Assembly: GCA_964651505.1 (NCBI GenBank)
Contig: CAZYXT010000001.1
Coordinates: 1 to 64,000 of the forward strand
DNA from: Avisuccinivibrio_A sp964651505
Lineage (GTDB): Bacteria > Pseudomonadota > Gammaproteobacteria > Enterobacterales > Succinivibrionaceae
Direction: 5' to 3'
DNA length: 64,000 bases
The notes beneath the pieces are model-generated. The model saw only the letters and a list, made by a program, of their open reading frames with translations. It ran no database searches and was not told the DNA's origin. Positions within the stretch are counted from its first letter, which is position 1, and every line of letters starts with the position of its first letter. Shown piece after piece: positions 1 through 7,953 of this stretch. The position numbers and the translations under genes are program-made.

Positions 1-28
1 TTTTAGGGGCTTGCAACAGCCTGCAGCC

Positions 29-48
29 TGCGCTTTTTATAAAGCGCA
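29..48. repeat. Short perfect hairpin
   Basis: Arms TGCGCTTT (29-36) and AAAGCGCA (41-48) enclose a TTAT loop. It may be the terminator of a gene lying left of the window, since the strand leaving the window has no visible gene. The rest of 1-238 holds no recognisable gene; a 10-bp palindrome ACCGGCCGGT sits at 204-213, close to the first gene, and could be an operator. Confidence 0.4.
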
Positions 49-238
49 AAGACAATGGTTTCTCCGGGAGTCCCGATCTTTGAGTTTGCAAGCAAATTAA
101 AAAATATTTGCGCCTAAGGGTCAATTAAGGAGATCATGGGCAGGAGTTTCCTGATAAGATAGACAGGTTTATTAACTCGTAATGTTTTTCTAATAATCAC
201 TACACCGGCCGGTTTTTTAATTTTGAGTTTTGACTTCA

Positions 239-964
239 ATGACCGTGCATACAACCAAAAGCGCGCAGCTTGCCGATCGTTTGGGCCTGATGATTGTGGA
301 AGGCCGTCTTGCCTGCGGGACCATCCTCCCCTCGGAGGCTGCCTTGTGCAGCGAATACGGGATATCGCGAGTGATCTTGCGCGAGGTTTTATGGTTTTTG
401 GCCGCCAAGGGGCTGGTGCAAAGGGAAATTTACGGCCATTGGCAGGTGTGCATGGTCAGCAAGTGGCACCTGTTGGATCCCAAGGTGACAGAGTGGATGC
501 TGCAAAGCAAAGACAAGAGCGATTTTTACTTGCAGTTTGCAAAGTTCGGCCAATGCTTCTTCCCGGCGGTTGCCACGATGGCCGCGGCCAATGCCACGCA
601 AGAGGATCTTGACAGCCTTGACAAGATTGTGGAGCGGATGGGCCAAAGCATCAGGAGCAAAAACGAGTTTATCGCCCAAACCCTGATGTTCATCGAGCTT
701 ATGTATTCCTCTGCGCATAATATGATGCTCTCCTGCGTGGGGGTGAATCTTTTGCAGGGCCTGTTTCATGAGGCCTGCTCGCGCGTCTCGGATCAGGAGT
801 TTGAGCGCACCTTGGATCTGCGCCTGACCGGTCTTGATCTTTGTGCCCTGATCGTGGAACATCTTAAAGGGCGCAAGGCCGAAGAGGCCCTGCAAGCGAC
901 CCGGGCTTATTTTGATCTGGCTTTGCGCATGCTCGCCGAGCCTGCCTTGTTAAGCGCTGCCTAA
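239..964 (+). CDS. GntR/FadR-family transcriptional regulator
   Basis: DNA-binding repressor or activator of the FadR branch of GntR. The N-terminal winged helix-turn-helix (about residues 5-70) contains ILPSEAALCSEYGISR and a recognition helix with VILREVL; the C-terminal part (about 90-230) is an all-helical FCD ligand-binding domain. The phrase LDPKVTEWM after the HTH is typical of the DgoR/UxuR-like branch that senses sugar acids, but the ligand cannot be told from sequence. A TTG lies 9 bp earlier at 230; I prefer the ATG, and neither has a strong ribosome site. One base separates its stop from the RpiR regulator, so the two are probably co-transcribed. Confidence 0.8.
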   Translation: MTVHTTKSAQLADRLGLMIVEGRLACGTILPSEAALCSEYGISRVILREVLWFLAAKGLVQREIYGHWQVCMVSKWHLLDPKVTEWMLQSKDKSDFYLQFAKFGQCFFPAVATMAAANATQEDLDSLDKIVERMGQSIRSKNEFIAQTLMFIELMYSSAHNMMLSCVGVNLLQGLFHEACSRVSDQEFERTLDLRLTGLDLCALIVEHLKGRKAEEALQATRAYFDLALRMLAEPALLSAA

Positions 965-965
965 G

Positions 966-1835
966 ATGAAACCTCAAGGATCCCAAAAACTCGTACTCTC
1001 CTCTTTAAAGAAAATCATGCCGACGCTGCCCAGCGCTTCCAAGCGCCTGGCCTCCCATGTGCTCGATAATCCGCGGGCAGTGGTCGAGTCGAGCATAGCC
1101 TCCATTGCCAAACAAGCCTCGGTGGGCGAGGCCACGGTGGTCAGATTGTGCAGGCAGCTTGGGTATCGCAGCCTGCAGGAGTTCAAGATAGATCTGGCTT
1201 TGGAGGTTTACGGCAAAGACCAAAGCTCCGAGATCCTGACCGACGTGCACATGCAGCAAGATGACAGCCCTCAGGTGCTCGGGCGCAAGATTGCCCAAAG
1301 CATGAACGAGATCTTGCAAGAAAACCTCGATTACTTTGACCCCGCCGCCGCCCAAAGGGTGTGCAAGGCCGTCTATAAGGCAGGGGAGGTCTTTATCTTC
1401 GGCATGGGCAATTCGGGCCTGTGTGCCGCGTATCTTGCCAACAAATTAAGGCGCATCGGCATCAATGCCGTCTGCGAGCAGTCCACCCATTTTATGTACA
1501 CGGGGGCCTCGCTGCTCAAGCAGGGCGACGTGGCCGTGGCCATCTCGCAAAAAGGCTCGGGCCCCGAAACCCTCAAAGCCTTCAGCATTGCCAAAGAAAG
1601 CGGGGCTTTGTGCGTGCTTTTGACCCATCAGGTTGCATCGGAGCTCTCCAAGCTGGCCGACGTGGTCTTTTTTACCGGCAGCCGCGCAGGCTTCTTGCAA
1701 AGCGATTCTTTGGGCTCGATGTCCGCTCAGCTGCACATTTGCGAGATTTTGTACAGCATGATCATTCAGCTTGACATGGGACGGGCGCTCAAGGCCAAGC
1801 AGCTGACCCTCAAGGCCTTGGACTTTAAAGTTTAA
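966..1835 (+). CDS. RpiR/MurR-family regulator with SIS domain
   Basis: Phosphosugar-responsive transcription factor. The N-terminal RpiR helix-turn-helix spans about residues 1-80 (SIASIAKQASVGEATVVRLCR), followed by a SIS domain from about 125 to 265 with FGMGNSGLCAAYLANKL and the AISQKGSGPET phosphosugar-binding loop. Length (289 aa) is usual. It starts one base after the stop of the GntR gene, without a separate ribosome site, which suggests translational coupling of two sugar-sensing regulators. HexR of the Entner-Doudoroff regulon belongs to the same family, and Entner-Doudoroff genes lie 4 kb away, but the identity with HexR is not established. Confidence 0.85.
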   Translation: MKPQGSQKLVLSSLKKIMPTLPSASKRLASHVLDNPRAVVESSIASIAKQASVGEATVVRLCRQLGYRSLQEFKIDLALEVYGKDQSSEILTDVHMQQDDSPQVLGRKIAQSMNEILQENLDYFDPAAAQRVCKAVYKAGEVFIFGMGNSGLCAAYLANKLRRIGINAVCEQSTHFMYTGASLLKQGDVAVAISQKGSGPETLKAFSIAKESGALCVLLTHQVASELSKLADVVFFTGSRAGFLQSDSLGSMSAQLHICEILYSMIIQLDMGRALKAKQLTLKALDFKV

Positions 1836-1857
1836 AGGACAGCCCAAGCTGCCCTTT
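1834..1857. terminator. Hairpin between convergent genes
   Basis: AAAGGACAGC and GCTGCCCTTT pair around CCAA with one mismatch, beginning at the stop codon of the RpiR gene. It lies between two convergent genes and could end transcription in both directions. The T-tract is poor. Confidence 0.4.
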
Positions 1858-1878
1858 AAGAGTCTTGTCAAAGCATTC

Positions 1879-2709
1879 TTAGAAAGAGAAGTTGTCGGGG
1901 CTGGTGCCAAAGCGCCTGCCAAGGTTCATGTCCTGCAAGGCAATCAGATCGCGATCGTCAAACTTAAAATCAAACACATTGATGTTCTCTTCGATGCGAC
2001 GGGGTTTGACCGACTTGGGAATGACCACAACGCCGCGCTGGATCTGCCAGGCAATCAGGATCTGGGCCGGGGTTTTATGGTGTTTTTGGGCGATGGACTT
2101 GATGAGCGGATGGTTTAAAAGCTCGCCTTGGGATTTCTCCCCGCCCAAAGGCGCCCAGGCCTCGGGGGTGATGAGGTAGCGGCGGCATTCGTCAAAAAGC
2201 TCTATTTGGCTCAGGTACGGGTGGCTTTCCACCTGATTGATTGCAGGCATTACGTCGGTGACTTGGCGCAGTTTGGCCAAATGATCGGCATGAAAGTTTG
2301 ACACGCCTGCCGATCTGATGAGCCCTTCTTCTTTGAGTTTGAGCATTTGAAGATAAGCTTTTTCAAAGCCGTCGGCAGGCCAGTGGATAAGGTACAGATC
2401 CACGTAATCAAGCTTGAGCTTCTCAAGGGAGGTCATCAAAGCCTCGCGGGTCTTGCCGGCCCTCACATCATCGGTCCAAAGCTTGGTGGTGATGAAGATG
2501 TCCTCGCGTTTGACCCCCGCGTCAATGATGCCTGCGCCCACATCGGCTTCGTTGCCGTAAACTGCGGCCGTGTCGATGTGGGAGTAGCCGTGGGTTAAGG
2601 CATAAGAGACGGCATGGCGGGTTGCGTCTCCTGCGGGGCTCAAGAATACGCCAAGGCCCACGACGGGGATGCGATTGCCGTCGTTAAGCCTGATATAGGG
2701 TATGGTCAT
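1879..2709 (-). CDS. Aldo/keto reductase (2,5-diketo-D-gluconate reductase type)
   Basis: NADPH-dependent carbonyl reductase of the AKR family, a single (beta/alpha)8 barrel of 276 aa. Visible family marks: the catalytic Asp/Tyr region GYSHIDTAAVYGNEADVG, the Lys in ITTKLW, LIHWPADGF, SNFHADHL and the cofactor motif VIPKSVKPRRIEEN near the C-terminus. Closest known types are DkgA/DkgB and YtbE-like enzymes, which reduce 2,5-diketogluconate, methylglyoxal and other aldehydes; the true substrate is unknown. I chose the ATG at 2709 because AGGAG sits just upstream. This places the gene 34 bp after pheA on the same strand; pheA may be its operon partner. Confidence 0.85.
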   Translation of the reverse strand: MTIPYIRLNDGNRIPVVGLGVFLSPAGDATRHAVSYALTHGYSHIDTAAVYGNEADVGAGIIDAGVKREDIFITTKLWTDDVRAGKTREALMTSLEKLKLDYVDLYLIHWPADGFEKAYLQMLKLKEEGLIRSAGVSNFHADHLAKLRQVTDVMPAINQVESHPYLSQIELFDECRRYLITPEAWAPLGGEKSQGELLNHPLIKSIAQKHHKTPAQILIAWQIQRGVVVIPKSVKPRRIEENINVFDFKFDDRDLIALQDMNLGRRFGTSPDNFSF

Positions 2710-2743
2710 GGTGTGTGTGCTCCTGATATGTTTGTTTTTTAAT

Positions 2744-3910
2744 CTAAGCGTGCGGCTCCTGATCGGCCGAGGCATAGCAGCCCAGCACCCTCAGGTATCC
2801 TGTCAGATCCTTAAGCCTGTTTAAGATCTGCTGCATGATCGGGTCGTCCAAATTGGCCTCAACGTCTGCAAAAAACAGCTCTTCCCAAATGTCCTTGCGG
2901 TCGCTTTCGGTGGGGCGCGAGTGCAGTTTGGTAAGATTGATGTTCCTGCTGCTAAATTCGGCGAGGACTTTGATGAGGGAACCGGGCTCATACTTTTTGG
3001 TGGTGAAGATGAGCGAGGTTTTGGCCTTGAGGTTCAAGGGCACGCGCAACGAGGTCATGGAGAGCACCACAAAGCGCGTGTAGTTGAACTTGTGGTTGGC
3101 AATGTTGCTCTCCTTCACGCTTAAGCCGTAAAAGCGGGCGCTGTGCATGGAGGCGATGGCCGCGCAGGCAGGATCGCCTGATTGGCGCACCTTATCCATG
3201 GCATCTGAGGTGGATGCCGTATAGATAATCTTGGCTTTGGGGAAACGCTCTTTTAAATACTTGGAGCACTGCGCGATGGGCTGGGGGTGCGAGTAAATGG
3301 CAGTTATGCACGAGGTCTTGGCCTCAGGCAAAGTCAAAAGGCTGTGATCGATGGGCAAAATCACCTCGCCCACGAGACTTGCCTCGCTGCGCGAGAGCAG
3401 ATCGGAGGCTTCGTTGATGGTGCCCGAGGAGGAGTTTTCCACGGGCAGAAGGCCGTATTCGACCTCCCCTGTGTGCACGGCGGCCACGATCTCCTCAAAG
3501 GAGCCGCAGCCTTTCATGGTCACCTCTCCGCGGTAATGGCTTGTAAAGTGCAAGGCGGCCAGGTGCGAGTAGGTGCCGATGACGCTGCCAAGATAGGCAA
3601 TGGAGGTTGAGCGCTCAAGCGTCCCCTCATTGGCCTTTTGCACGATGTAGCTTTGCTCAAAGGAGACGGTATGGCTCATCACGGCAGTGAAGATCTCGGC
3701 GGCCATGGTCGAGGGCACGCCCAAAGCCACCGCCTCGTTGATAAGGCTGTCAAGCTTTAAGTGCTCGCGATTTTTGTCGACAATGCCCTGATTGTGGTCT
3801 ATTTTGTATTGGGCAATGTCCTGTGCAACCTCAAGGCGCCTGCTTAAAAGCTGCAATAATTGTTTATCGATGGCGTCTATATCCAGGCGGCATTGTTCTA
3901 AGGTGCGCAT
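2744..3910 (-). CDS. pheA: Chorismate mutase / prephenate dehydratase (P-protein)
   Basis: Bifunctional cytoplasmic enzyme of phenylalanine biosynthesis: chorismate to prephenate, then to phenylpyruvate. The AroQ mutase helix bundle is residues 1-90 (LDIDAIDKQLLQLLSRRLEVAQDIA), the dehydratase domain about 105-285 with YLGSVIGTYSH and the catalytic Thr in NYTRFVVL, and the ACT regulatory domain about 295-385 with LHSRPTES, the equivalent of the ESRP phenylalanine-sensing motif. The 388 aa length matches E. coli PheA. AAGGAG precedes the start. No leader peptide or attenuator rich in Phe codons was found upstream; the upstream space is only 69 bp and is occupied by the terminator of the preceding gene. 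Confidence 0.95.
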   Translation of the reverse strand: MRTLEQCRLDIDAIDKQLLQLLSRRLEVAQDIAQYKIDHNQGIVDKNREHLKLDSLINEAVALGVPSTMAAEIFTAVMSHTVSFEQSYIVQKANEGTLERSTSIAYLGSVIGTYSHLAALHFTSHYRGEVTMKGCGSFEEIVAAVHTGEVEYGLLPVENSSSGTINEASDLLSRSEASLVGEVILPIDHSLLTLPEAKTSCITAIYSHPQPIAQCSKYLKERFPKAKIIYTASTSDAMDKVRQSGDPACAAIASMHSARFYGLSVKESNIANHKFNYTRFVVLSMTSLRVPLNLKAKTSLIFTTKKYEPGSLIKVLAEFSSRNINLTKLHSRPTESDRKDIWEELFFADVEANLDDPIMQQILNRLKDLTGYLRVLGCYASADQEPHA

Positions 3911-3934
3911 GAGATCTCCTTGTAACAGGGTTAA

Positions 3935-3965
3935 AAATTAAGATCGCCTGAGGCGATCTTAATTT
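3935..3965 (-). terminator. Rho-independent terminator of the Bax1-like gene
   Basis: Perfect 14-bp arms (3935-3948 and 3952-3965) around a 3-nt loop, followed on the minus strand by a short T-run. It separates the Bax inhibitor-like gene from pheA, so pheA should have its own promoter or depend on read-through. Confidence 0.8.
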
Positions 3966-3979
3966 GCATCATCAATTGT

Positions 3980-4720
3980 TCATTCGCGCTTGCTCAACAA
4001 ACTTAAGATCTCGATGTACAGCCAGCAGATGGTGACCAGCAGCGAGAAGGCATTAAAGTACTCAAAGTACTTGGGCAACCCAAGGTCGACGCTGCGCTGA
4101 ATGTTGTCAAAATCAAGCACTAAGTTAAAAGCGGCAATGGTGCAGATCACCAAAGAAATGATGATGGACAAGGGACCTGAGCTTGGGATCAGGTGCAAGC
4201 CGAAGAAACCTGTGACAAAGTTTAAAAGGTACAAAATCATCACGCCTGCCGTGGCGCCTGTGATGACAGAGCGCATCCTCGCCGTAGGGACAATCACCTT
4301 AAGCTTCCATAACGCCAGCATCGTCAGAACCACCACAAAAGTTGACATGACGGCGGTGGATACGATCCCTTGGTACTTAAGCTCAAACATCATGGACAGC
4401 GAGCCTAGGGCACAGCCTTCGCCCAAGGCATACAAAGGGGCGGTGATCGGAGCCCACATGGGCTTGAAGATGGTGACAAAAGCGATGATGACGGCGCCAA
4501 TCAGCGAGCCGTACATAAACAAAGAGGGGAACTCCTGATAGGAGAACAGATAATTGACCGTGTAGAGCATGGACAGGTAGCCGCTGACAAGAGCGACTGC
4601 GACCAAGATGATGGATTTGGTGGCCGTGCCCGAAACGGTGGCACCAAGCGAAGCGGTGCCGCCAAAATTAACGCCGGCTTGGTTTAACACCACTGCCATG
4701 GCAGGATTGGTTGAGCGCAT
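3980..4720 (-). CDS. Bax inhibitor-1/YccA-family membrane protein
   Basis: Multi-pass inner-membrane protein of the Bax inhibitor-1 (TMBIM) superfamily, COG4760 type, 246 aa. It opens with MRSTNPAM, characteristic of this branch, and has about seven hydrophobic helices (for example SIILVAVALVSGYLSMLY and GVMILYLLNFVTGFFGL). The conserved acidic residues near the end (VLDFDNIQ) match the proton/calcium-responsive site of the family. A role in calcium leak or in modulating membrane proteases is known for relatives, but the function here is open. GGAG lies 5 nt before the ATG. It is transcribed alone. Confidence 0.8.
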   Translation of the reverse strand: MRSTNPAMAVVLNQAGVNFGGTASLGATVSGTATKSIILVAVALVSGYLSMLYTVNYLFSYQEFPSLFMYGSLIGAVIIAFVTIFKPMWAPITAPLYALGEGCALGSLSMMFELKYQGIVSTAVMSTFVVVLTMLALWKLKVIVPTARMRSVITGATAGVMILYLLNFVTGFFGLHLIPSSGPLSIIISLVICTIAAFNLVLDFDNIQRSVDLGLPKYFEYFNAFSLLVTICWLYIEILSLLSKRE

Positions 4721-4884
4721 ATAAACTCCAGGGAAAATTTTAAAAGACTGCTCTTATGATATCGCAAAAGAGCCTGAGAGTAAGCCCCCGCTCATCGATT
4801 GAGCAAATAGTGCCCGATATCGGCCCAAGCTGTCGGCCGTTCCCTCAAAGGATGGCGCGCAACTTCCTCTCTTGCATCAGATGC

Positions 4885-5589
4885 TCAGGCATCAAAGAAA
4901 TTGGGATTGCTCTTGGCAATAACTTCTTCAAGCGAGGCTGCCGTTTCGCGCATGTGCTCGCGCATGGCTAGGGCCGCCGCGGGGCCGTCGCGTCTTTTTA
5001 AGGCCTCGAAGATGTGGGCGTGCGAGGCGCAGGTGCGGGTGATGGGGCTGACCTCATGCTCGATTGACAAAAAACGCACCCGATCCATGATGCCCTTTAA
5101 GGACTCGACGATGGTGTATACCTTATCGTAGCCCGTGGACAAGATGATGGTGCGGTGGAACTCTTCGTCTAAGGCAAAGTGCTCGTGAATGTGGTAATGG
5201 GAGGCGGCATCCTGCTGGCGGTTTAAGATCTCCTCAAGAGCGTTTAAAGATTCTTCGCTGATGACGTCGATGCTGCGGCTGATGACCTCGCTTTCAAGCG
5301 TCTCGCGGATGAAAACGCCTTGCAGCACATGGCTTTTGGAAATGCGCTTGACCTTGGTGGCTTTCTTGGGGCTGATGGTGACAAAGTCGTTTTCTGACAG
5401 CTTAATGAGGGCTTCGCGCACGGGCTGGCGGGAGATCTTGAAGCCTGCTGCCACGTCGTTTTCGGACAAGGTGTCGTCAGGCAGCAGGCGGCACTCGATG
5501 ATGGAGCGGCGCAAAAAGCTGTAAACCTGCTGATTGATGGGGTTCTCGTTGTTGAGTACGTAGTCGGTGGATAGATAAAACTCGCCCAT
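4885..5589 (-). CDS. GntR-family regulator (FCD domain), divergent from kdgK-eda
   Basis: Transcription factor with an N-terminal winged HTH (about 15-80; LLPDDTLSENDVAAGFKISRQPVREALIKL) and a C-terminal FCD metal/ligand-binding domain (about 90-225; LDEEFHRTI and HAHIFEALKRRDGPAA carry the expected metal-binding His and Asp residues). Start taken at the ATG 5589, preceded by AAGGAT; an upstream in-frame ATG at 5622 lacks a ribosome site. It faces away from the 2-keto-3-deoxygluconate kinase and KDPG aldolase genes and probably controls them in response to a sugar acid. Three TAGTATC elements in the shared intergenic region are candidate operators. Confidence 0.85.
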   Translation of the reverse strand: MGEFYLSTDYVLNNENPINQQVYSFLRRSIIECRLLPDDTLSENDVAAGFKISRQPVREALIKLSENDFVTISPKKATKVKRISKSHVLQGVFIRETLESEVISRSIDVISEESLNALEEILNRQQDAASHYHIHEHFALDEEFHRTIILSTGYDKVYTIVESLKGIMDRVRFLSIEHEVSPITRTCASHAHIFEALKRRDGPAAALAMREHMRETAASLEEVIAKSNPNFFDA

Positions 5590-5914
5590 GGTAAATCCTT
5601 GCCCGAACCCGCTTGGGGGCACTTTAAAGTCACAACCTGTTATTTTCTTACGATACTAAACTAAAAATTGGCCGTTTAAAAGCGTCGCCCGGTTAAAACA
5701 CCGTCCTTGTGCGCAAAATCGCAGGTAGTATCCAAGAACGCCATAGAAAATCCCGATATCAAGACACCAGGGGGTGTCCCATTTTTGGCAGCGCAGGGCT
5801 ATTTGTGATCTTGATTAAGCTCAATCTTACGGTTTTTTAGTATCATGTCATGAGTTTGCGTCATTGCATTATGTATGGCCTTATGGGCCCCACAACATTA
5901 GGAGATACACATAA
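5590..5914. promoter_or_regulatory. Divergent control region gntR | kdgK with repeated TAGTATC elements
   Basis: No gene. It contains GATACTAAA at 5652-5660, TAGTATC at 5726-5732 and TTTAGTATC at 5836-5844, that is one inverted and two direct copies of TAGTATC, with the two 9-mers near opposite ends of the region. A separate perfect inverted repeat GACACC-AGGG-GGTGTC lies at 5763-5778. Placement between a GntR gene and its likely targets makes these plausible operators. Core promoter hexamers were not assigned with confidence. Confidence 0.45.
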
Positions 5915-6874
5915 ATGGGAAAGGGATTAGTTCTGGCCGGCGAGCCTATGGGTTTGTTTATTGCTCAATCAGAAGGCAGCCTTGACAGCGTTTCGGGTTA
6001 TTCGCTGGCAGTGGCAGGCGCCGAGTTCAATGTTGCCACAGGCTCTGCCCGTCTTGGCCACAAGACTGCTTATCTGACAAAATTGGGCGATGATCCTTTT
6101 GGCAAGCTGATTGCCAGAACCTTGCGCAACAACGGCATCGACGATTCGCTGGTGATCTACACCAAAGAGCGCACCACGGGCTTCATGCTCAAGAGCAAGG
6201 TATCCAAGGGCGATCCCGAAATTTTCTACTTCAGAAAAGGCTCGGCCGCATCCACCCTCAACGAAGAAGACGTATCGAAGATCGATTTCAGCCAATTTTC
6301 GCACATCCATCTGACCGGCATTCTGCCTGCCCTGACCGACGACACCCGCGGTGCCGTCAGGATGATGCTCAAAAAGGCCAAAGAGGCAGGATTGTTCATT
6401 TCCTTTGACCCCAACCTGCGTCCTCAATTGTGGCCGTCGCGCGAGACCATGGTCAGCTACTTAAACGATCTGGCAAAAGAGGCAGATCTGGTGCTGCCGG
6501 GCAACGGCGAGGGCGATATTTTGTGCGGCACCACCGATGCCCATGAAATCAACAAGTTCTACCTTGGCCTCGGCGCCAAGACGGTCGTCACCAAGGTAGG
6601 ACCCAAGGGCGCGGTATGCTCCACCTCAAGCGGCAAGGAGTTTACGGTCCCGGGCTTCATCATCGATAAGGTGGTCGACACCGTCGGCGCCGGCGACGGC
6701 TTTGCCTGCGGCGTGATCACAGGATTGATGGAAGGAATGGAACTTGAGAAGGCCGTCGAGCGCGCCTGCGCCATCGGCGCCATTCAGTGCACCTTCGCAG
6801 GCGACAACGAAGGCCTGCCCGATCCTCAGCAGTTGCAGGAGTTTATGAATACCCACCAAAGAGTGGCTCTGTAA
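5915..6874 (+). CDS. kdgK: 2-keto-3-deoxygluconate kinase (PfkB family)
   Basis: Ribokinase-fold sugar kinase of 319 aa that should phosphorylate 2-dehydro-3-deoxygluconate to KDPG with ATP. The first PfkB signature is around GAEFNVATGSARLG (about 38-51), and the second, with the catalytic Asp and anion hole, is DTVGAGDGFACG (about 253-264). The next gene makes the aldolase that cleaves the product, which supports the substrate. AGGAG precedes the ATG. The protein reads more like Clostridia sugar kinases than like E. coli KdgK. This is my impression from motif wording and needs a search. Confidence 0.82.
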   Translation: MGKGLVLAGEPMGLFIAQSEGSLDSVSGYSLAVAGAEFNVATGSARLGHKTAYLTKLGDDPFGKLIARTLRNNGIDDSLVIYTKERTTGFMLKSKVSKGDPEIFYFRKGSAASTLNEEDVSKIDFSQFSHIHLTGILPALTDDTRGAVRMMLKKAKEAGLFISFDPNLRPQLWPSRETMVSYLNDLAKEADLVLPGNGEGDILCGTTDAHEINKFYLGLGAKTVVTKVGPKGAVCSTSSGKEFTVPGFIIDKVVDTVGAGDGFACGVITGLMEGMELEKAVERACAIGAIQCTFAGDNEGLPDPQQLQEFMNTHQRVAL

Positions 6875-6888
6875 AGGGAAAACGTACT

Positions 6889-7863
6889 ATGTCTTTTGAA
6901 GTTTTTAAAACAATCAGCAGTTACGGCATCGTTCCTTTGGTAACCTTGGATGATCCCGATGACGCCGTGCCTTTGGCCAAGGCCCTGGTGGCAGGCGGCA
7001 TCCCCATTGCCGAGGTAACCTTCAGGACTGCCGCAGGCGGCGAGGCCATCAAGCGCATGGCCAAAGAGGTTCCCGAGATCATCGTCGGCGCAGGCACCGT
7101 TCATGACATTGCTCATGCCAAGGAGACCTTGGACAACGGCGGCAAATTCGTCATCACTCCGGGCTTCAACCGCGAAGTAGTCGAGTGGTGCCTGAAGAAC
7201 AATCTGCCCGTCTGCCCGGGCACCGTAGTGCCCTCTGACCTCGAAGAAGCCTTGGCCTGCGGCCTTGACACCGTCAAGTTCTTCCCGGCAGGCGCCTATG
7301 GCGGGGTCAACACCTTAAAGGCCTTGGCAGGCCCTTATGCCATGTTGAAGTTCGTGCCCACAGGCGGCGTCGGCCTCAACAACCTCCAAGAGTTTTTGGA
7401 TCTGCCCAATGTGGCGGCCGTAGGCGGCAGCTTCGTTCCTCCTGCCAAGATGGTCAAGGCCAAGGATTGGGAAGGTGTAGCCCGCGAGTGCAAGGCCATC
7501 ATGGCCAAGGTTTTGGACTTTAAGGTAGGACATTTGGGCATCAATGCGGCCAACCCCTCCGAGGCGGACAACATCACCAATGCCCTCTCGGCCATGTTTG
7601 ACGTGCCCAAGAGGGATGCCGGCATCTCTTACTTTGCAGGCGATCTTGTCGAGATCATGAAGGAGCCTTTCTTGGGCAAGAACGGCCACCTGAGCATCGA
7701 CACCCGCGACCTGCCGCGCGCCATGGCATACATGGAGCGCAAGGGCGTAGTCTTCAATAAGGATGGCTACATGTATAATGATCAAGGCAAGCTGGTTGCC
7801 GTATACCTCAAAGACGAGATAGGCGGTTTTGCCCTGCATCTGCGTCAAAAGCCCAAGGCTTAA
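6889..7863 (+). CDS. eda: KDPG aldolase fused to a glyoxalase-like (VOC) domain
   Basis: Class I aldolase (2-dehydro-3-deoxyphosphogluconate / 4-hydroxy-2-oxoglutarate aldolase), giving pyruvate plus glyceraldehyde 3-phosphate. The Eda barrel is residues 1-210: Glu in IAEVTFRT, GAGTV, and the Schiff-base Lys in VKFFPAGAYGG (about residue 130). The remaining roughly 115 residues form an added vicinal-oxygen-chelate half-domain (HLGINAANPSEAD, HLSIDTRDLPRAMAYMERKG, LKDEIGGFALHL). E. coli Eda has only about 213 aa. This architecture is known mainly from Clostridia. The start at 6889 is 15 bp after kdgK; an in-frame upstream extension to 6787 overlaps kdgK and is rejected. A strong terminator follows. 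Confidence 0.88.
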   Translation: MSFEVFKTISSYGIVPLVTLDDPDDAVPLAKALVAGGIPIAEVTFRTAAGGEAIKRMAKEVPEIIVGAGTVHDIAHAKETLDNGGKFVITPGFNREVVEWCLKNNLPVCPGTVVPSDLEEALACGLDTVKFFPAGAYGGVNTLKALAGPYAMLKFVPTGGVGLNNLQEFLDLPNVAAVGGSFVPPAKMVKAKDWEGVARECKAIMAKVLDFKVGHLGINAANPSEADNITNALSAMFDVPKRDAGISYFAGDLVEIMKEPFLGKNGHLSIDTRDLPRAMAYMERKGVVFNKDGYMYNDQGKLVAVYLKDEIGGFALHLRQKPKA

Positions 7864-7887
7864 ACCGTGTTGATGAGACAACGGCGG

Positions 7888-7915
7888 AAAAAGGAGGCGC
7901 AAGCCTCCTTTTTCA
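7888..7915 (+). terminator. Rho-independent terminator of kdgK-eda
   Basis: AAGGAGGC (7891-7898), a GCAA tetraloop, and GCCTCCTT (7903-7910), followed by T's; flanking A's extend the stem. It closes the Entner-Doudoroff pair before ung. Confidence 0.85.
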
Positions 7916-7953
7916 TGGCAGCTTTCATCCCTCCCATCTTTTAAGGAGACAAA

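Noticed and set aside
389..895. 168-codon ORF on the minus strand inside the GntR gene
   Set aside because: It mirrors a clearly coding plus-strand gene, has no ribosome site and no family features.
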